From: Nitrososphaera sp.
GTDB lineage: Archaea; Thermoproteota; Nitrososphaeria; Nitrososphaerales; Nitrososphaeraceae
Length of the DNA stretch: 48,991 nucleotides
Direction: 5' to 3'
NCBI RefSeq assembly: GCF_013388945.1
Contig: NZ_JACAEH010000020.1
Location: forward strand, 1 to 48,991
Shown: positions 46,750 through 48,991 of the stretch, piece after piece
Layout of the letters: each line of letters opens with the position of its first letter
Position numbering within the stretch: the first letter of the stretch is position 1
Program-made: the position numbers and the translations under genes
Notes under the pieces: generated by a model
Databases searched by the model: none
Seen by the model: only the letters and a program-made list of their open reading frames with translations
What the model was told of the DNA's origin: nothing

Positions 46750-47664
46750 TTGGTAAAAGACATTTCCGTGTTTGGCGACCGCTGCCCGCGTTGCGGCAGG
46801 GGTTCGATGGTGACAGACAACTCGAGCGGTGAGATGTTTTGCGGTAACTGTGGATTCGTCGTCAGCGAGAGGATAGAGGAGCTCGGCCCGGAATGGCGTG
46901 CCTTCTCAAAGGAAGAGCACGAGGACAGGAGCAGGGCAGGCATCCCCACGTCGCTTGCAATGCACGACATGGGCCTTGCTACTATCATAGGTCCAGTCGA
47001 CAAGGACGCGTCGGGCAAGCCGCTCTCTGCTTCCATGAAGAGCACAATTGAGAGGCTCAGGACGTGGGACAGCAGGAGCCAGGTGCACGAGCCGGTGGAC
47101 CGCAACTTCCGCCAGGCTTTCTCTGAGCTTGACAGGCTCAAGGACAAGCTGGCAGTCGGCGACGCGGTCATCGAAAAGGCAGCCTACGTGTACAGGAAGG
47201 CACTTGAGAAGGGCCTGGTCCGCGGCCGGTCGATATCCGCGCTTGTCGCAGCCGCGCTGTACGCGGCGTGCCGCGACACAGAGACTCCAAGGACGCTTAA
47301 AGACATCGCAAACGCAAGCAACATCAAGAAGAAGGACGTCGCAAGGTGCTACCGTCTGCTCATCCGCGAGCTGGACCTGAAGATGCCAGTGGTTGACCCA
47401 GTGAAATGTGTCGCAAGGATTGCAAGCAAGGCAGGGCTGTCTGAGAAAACCAAGCGCAAGGCGCTTGACATCCTGAAAAAGGCAGAAGAGGGCAAGATCT
47501 CTGCAGGCAAGGACCCGATGGGGCTTGCAGCAGCCGCGCTTTACGTCGCGTGCGTCATGAACGGAGAGAACAAGACGCAGAAGGACGTGGCCGAGGCAGC
47601 AGGCGTCACCGAGGTAACCATCAGGAACCGCTACAAGGGCCTAAAGACGCACCTCAAGCTCTGA
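46750..47664 (+). CDS. tfb: Transcription initiation factor TFB
   Basis: 304 residues from TTG 46750, supported by GGTGGAG 8 nt upstream; no ATG is available. Zinc ribbon CPRC (12-15) and CGNC (31-34). B-reader/linker with WRAFSKEEHEDRSRAGIP. Two cyclin repeats (about 105-195 and 200-300), with AAALYAACRDTETPRTLKDI in the first and AAALYVACVMNGENKTQKDV in the second, and a recognition helix VTEVTIRNRYKGL. It binds TBP-TATA and BRE and recruits RNA polymerase. Thaumarchaeota often carry several tfb copies. The transposon inserted just upstream may affect its expression. Confidence 0.95.
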   Translation: MVKDISVFGDRCPRCGRGSMVTDNSSGEMFCGNCGFVVSERIEELGPEWRAFSKEEHEDRSRAGIPTSLAMHDMGLATIIGPVDKDASGKPLSASMKSTIERLRTWDSRSQVHEPVDRNFRQAFSELDRLKDKLAVGDAVIEKAAYVYRKALEKGLVRGRSISALVAAALYAACRDTETPRTLKDIANASNIKKKDVARCYRLLIRELDLKMPVVDPVKCVARIASKAGLSEKTKRKALDILKKAEEGKISAGKDPMGLAAAALYVACVMNGENKTQKDVAEAAGVTEVTIRNRYKGLKTHLKL

Positions 47665-48085
47665 GGGCGTCCACAAACTTTTTCCTTTCTTGAACCAGCT
47701 CTCTTAGTGCCTTTAGCGAGTCTGAAGGCGCGCTGTTGTTTTTCAGTTCCGACTCGATTATGCCAAGGTATGTAACAATGTCCGCGTCTATCGACAGAAG
47801 CCGGTCCAGCCTGTCCTGCCTCACGTTGCCGTTTGGCGTAAGCACGTCGGTATAGCCTTCAGACAGTTCGGCAGGCAGGATTTTGATGATATCATCATCC
47901 AGATATTCCAGAATTGCGCGGACCTTGGGCCTCAGGTTGCGGTTTGTGGTCCGGGCTAGCGCCCTCATCTCGACGTAGCTTGACCTGCCGGTGTCCACGC
48001 CTTTTTGCACAATGGACGCAATCCTGACAGTCTCACCGAGGTTGCCTTCCAGCTTGCGCCGTCGCCGGACGTTGTTCCTGTGCAC
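47654..48085 (-). CDS. Conserved-looking helical protein of unknown function
   Basis: 143 residues from GTG 48085, about 27 nt after the minus-strand box CATTTAAG; TTG 48091 adds two residues. Helical throughout, with a basic start (HRNNVRRRRKLEGNLGETVR) and a C-terminal LKALRELVQERKKFVDAL. It overlaps the end of tfb by 11 nt, tail to tail. No family recognised. Confidence 0.65.
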   Translation of the reverse strand: MHRNNVRRRRKLEGNLGETVRIASIVQKGVDTGRSSYVEMRALARTTNRNLRPKVRAILEYLDDDIIKILPAELSEGYTDVLTPNGNVRQDRLDRLLSIDADIVTYLGIIESELKNNSAPSDSLKALRELVQERKKFVDALRA

Positions 48086-48131
48086 TGTCAAGCTGAAGCG
48101 CCGGCCGGCTTAAATGCCTTGTCGAATAATA

Positions 48132-48440
48132 TTACTGAACCTCTATAGCTGCTTCGTTAAACCCAAGCTTGACCAGGTAGTTCTTGACGTCGTCGCGGTG
48201 GTCGCCCTGCAGCATGATAAAGCCGTCCTTTGCCGTGCCGCCGCACGCAAAGGTGCTCTTCAGGTCCTTGACAATTTTCTGCATGTCGGACAGCTTGGGG
48301 TTTATGCCTTCAATCAGCGTCGTGGTCTTGGAAAATCTTCTGGTTTCAAGGCGGACTACGACTCGGGCTTCTTCCTTGTCGAGCTCTCCGCAGGCGCAGA
48401 GGTCGTCAGGGAGACCGCATTTTTTGCAGATAACCGCCAT
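48132..48440 (-). CDS. Translation initiation factor aIF1 (SUI1 family)
   Basis: 102 residues from ATG 48440, fixed by CTTAATAAG about 30 nt upstream (an upstream seven-residue extension is unlikely). An N-terminal zinc-ribbon-like CKKCGLPDDLCACG, then the SUI1 fold: RRFSKTTTLIEGINPKLSDM, LKSTFACGGTAKDGFIMLQG, and DHRDDVKNYLVKLGF. It binds the 30S subunit and checks start-codon selection. Standard archaeal length. Confidence 0.92.
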   Translation of the reverse strand: MAVICKKCGLPDDLCACGELDKEEARVVVRLETRRFSKTTTLIEGINPKLSDMQKIVKDLKSTFACGGTAKDGFIMLQGDHRDDVKNYLVKLGFNEAAIEVQ

Positions 48441-48536
48441 CGAGTAACACGCTTTTCGCAATTCCTCTTATTAAGCCTTGTTGTGTCTCACGCACAGGTC
48501 GAAGAAGATATTTGCAGGCTCGTGCAACTCTGTAGC

Positions 48537-48872
48537 ATGTCTGCTGAAGACGGCTCCAAGATAAAGAGCGCTGCGTCCATTCTGCTAAAGGGTGGCACGC
48601 TTGTGAGCGAGCAGTGCCCAAAATGCGGCGGCGTGCAGGTACGCTTTGGAGGCAAGACGACCTGCATCAACTGCGGCCAGGAAAGCAAGGAGGAAAAGCC
48701 GGCGCAAGCAGTAGCCGCCACTGATTCTGCGGCAGCAATCGAGCGCAGGATAAGCGCGCTTGCGGCAGAGCTTGCAGACGAAAAAGACCTTGCAATCCAG
48801 AAGCAGAAGGCAGACCTGCTTGAGACGTACCTCAGGATACTTGAAAAGATGAGGAGCCTGTCAGTCAGGTAG
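48537..48872 (+). CDS. Zinc-ribbon protein of the Sjogren's autoantigen/UPF0148 type
   Basis: 111 residues from ATG 48537; AAGATATTTGC lies about 28 nt upstream, while the frame's upstream part is antisense to aIF1. SAASILLKGGTLVSEQCPKC then FGGKTTCINCG is the conserved leucine-rich helix plus CxxC-x13-CxxC zinc ribbon of the family. The C-terminus is a coiled coil (QKQKADLLETYLRILEKM). Function in archaea unknown. Confidence 0.8.
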   Translation: MSAEDGSKIKSAASILLKGGTLVSEQCPKCGGVQVRFGGKTTCINCGQESKEEKPAQAVAATDSAAAIERRISALAAELADEKDLAIQKQKADLLETYLRILEKMRSLSVR

Positions 48873-48991
48873 CGGCTTTGCAAAAAAAGTCCGCCTTAAA
48901 AGAACTAATTCTGCGCACGAGATTGTTTTTTGCCTCCTGCCATCATGCAAAATTGTATCATTTTTTCGTGCTCAAAATGTTACACAATGTA

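Overview
The window looks like chromosome from an ammonia-oxidising archaeon of the Nitrososphaera type (Nitrososphaerota/Thaumarchaeota). The reasons are: an archaeal TFB with zinc ribbon and cyclin repeats, aIF1/SUI1, a stand-alone TRAM protein, RpiA, a DUF5654 gene, a DUF5667 secreted protein, many leaderless genes with an AT-rich TATA box 25-32 nt before the start codon, and fairly GC-rich host genes. The genus is inferred; no marker gene settles it.

Layout. (1) 1-7.6 kb: host-like genes (membrane-anchored winged helix protein, Pro/Thr/Glu-rich surface protein, PH-like protein, TRAM, SAM methyltransferase, DUF5667). (2) 7.66-11.27 kb: an operon of three genes ending in a polymorphic-toxin-like nuclease, followed by a divergent papain-like cysteine peptidase candidate. 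(3) 11.5-12.7 kb: a PIN/AbrB toxin-antitoxin pair and a cluster of palindromes, bracketed by two copies of a tRNA 3' end. (4) 12,702-38,427: a 25.7-kb element integrated in the 3' end of tRNA-Ala(CGC), with its tyrosine integrase beside the tRNA and a 20-bp att repeat at both ends. (5) 38.4-41.5 kb: host genes again. (6) 41,593-46,670: a 5,078-bp transposon with perfect 60-bp inverted repeats and an 8-bp target duplication, lying just upstream of tfb. (7) 46.7-48.9 kb: tfb, a conserved unknown, aIF1 and a zinc-ribbon protein.

The 25.7-kb element has a left regulatory arm of small zinc-ribbon, ribbon-helix-helix and winged-helix proteins, a KAP NTPase and an M50-like membrane protease. Its middle is a plus-strand block of small membrane proteins around a 1,329-residue protein and a membrane-anchored CAP protein, which could be a virion or cell-surface module. 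Its right arm is a cargo arm: restriction-modification pair, ClpP/SppA-like protease and a HEPN-like protein. I see no recognisable capsid, terminase, portal, VirB4/VirD4, primase or MCM, so virus versus cryptic plasmid-like element stays open. Eight or nine of its start codons lie about 26-34 nt downstream of a shared core promoter box, TAAAGCTA, which I did not see before the host genes examined.

The 5.1-kb transposon encodes a DDE transposase with an N-terminal SWIM zinc finger, an AbrB-type regulator, a proteasome-beta-like Ntn hydrolase and a membrane protein. Four copies of the operator-like palindrome TTAGGTGCCTAA sit in the promoters of the transposase, the regulator and the hydrolase, which suggests a self-contained regulon. 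A separate IS (19-bp inverted repeats) is nested inside it. All family calls come from reading the translations by eye; no database search was possible.
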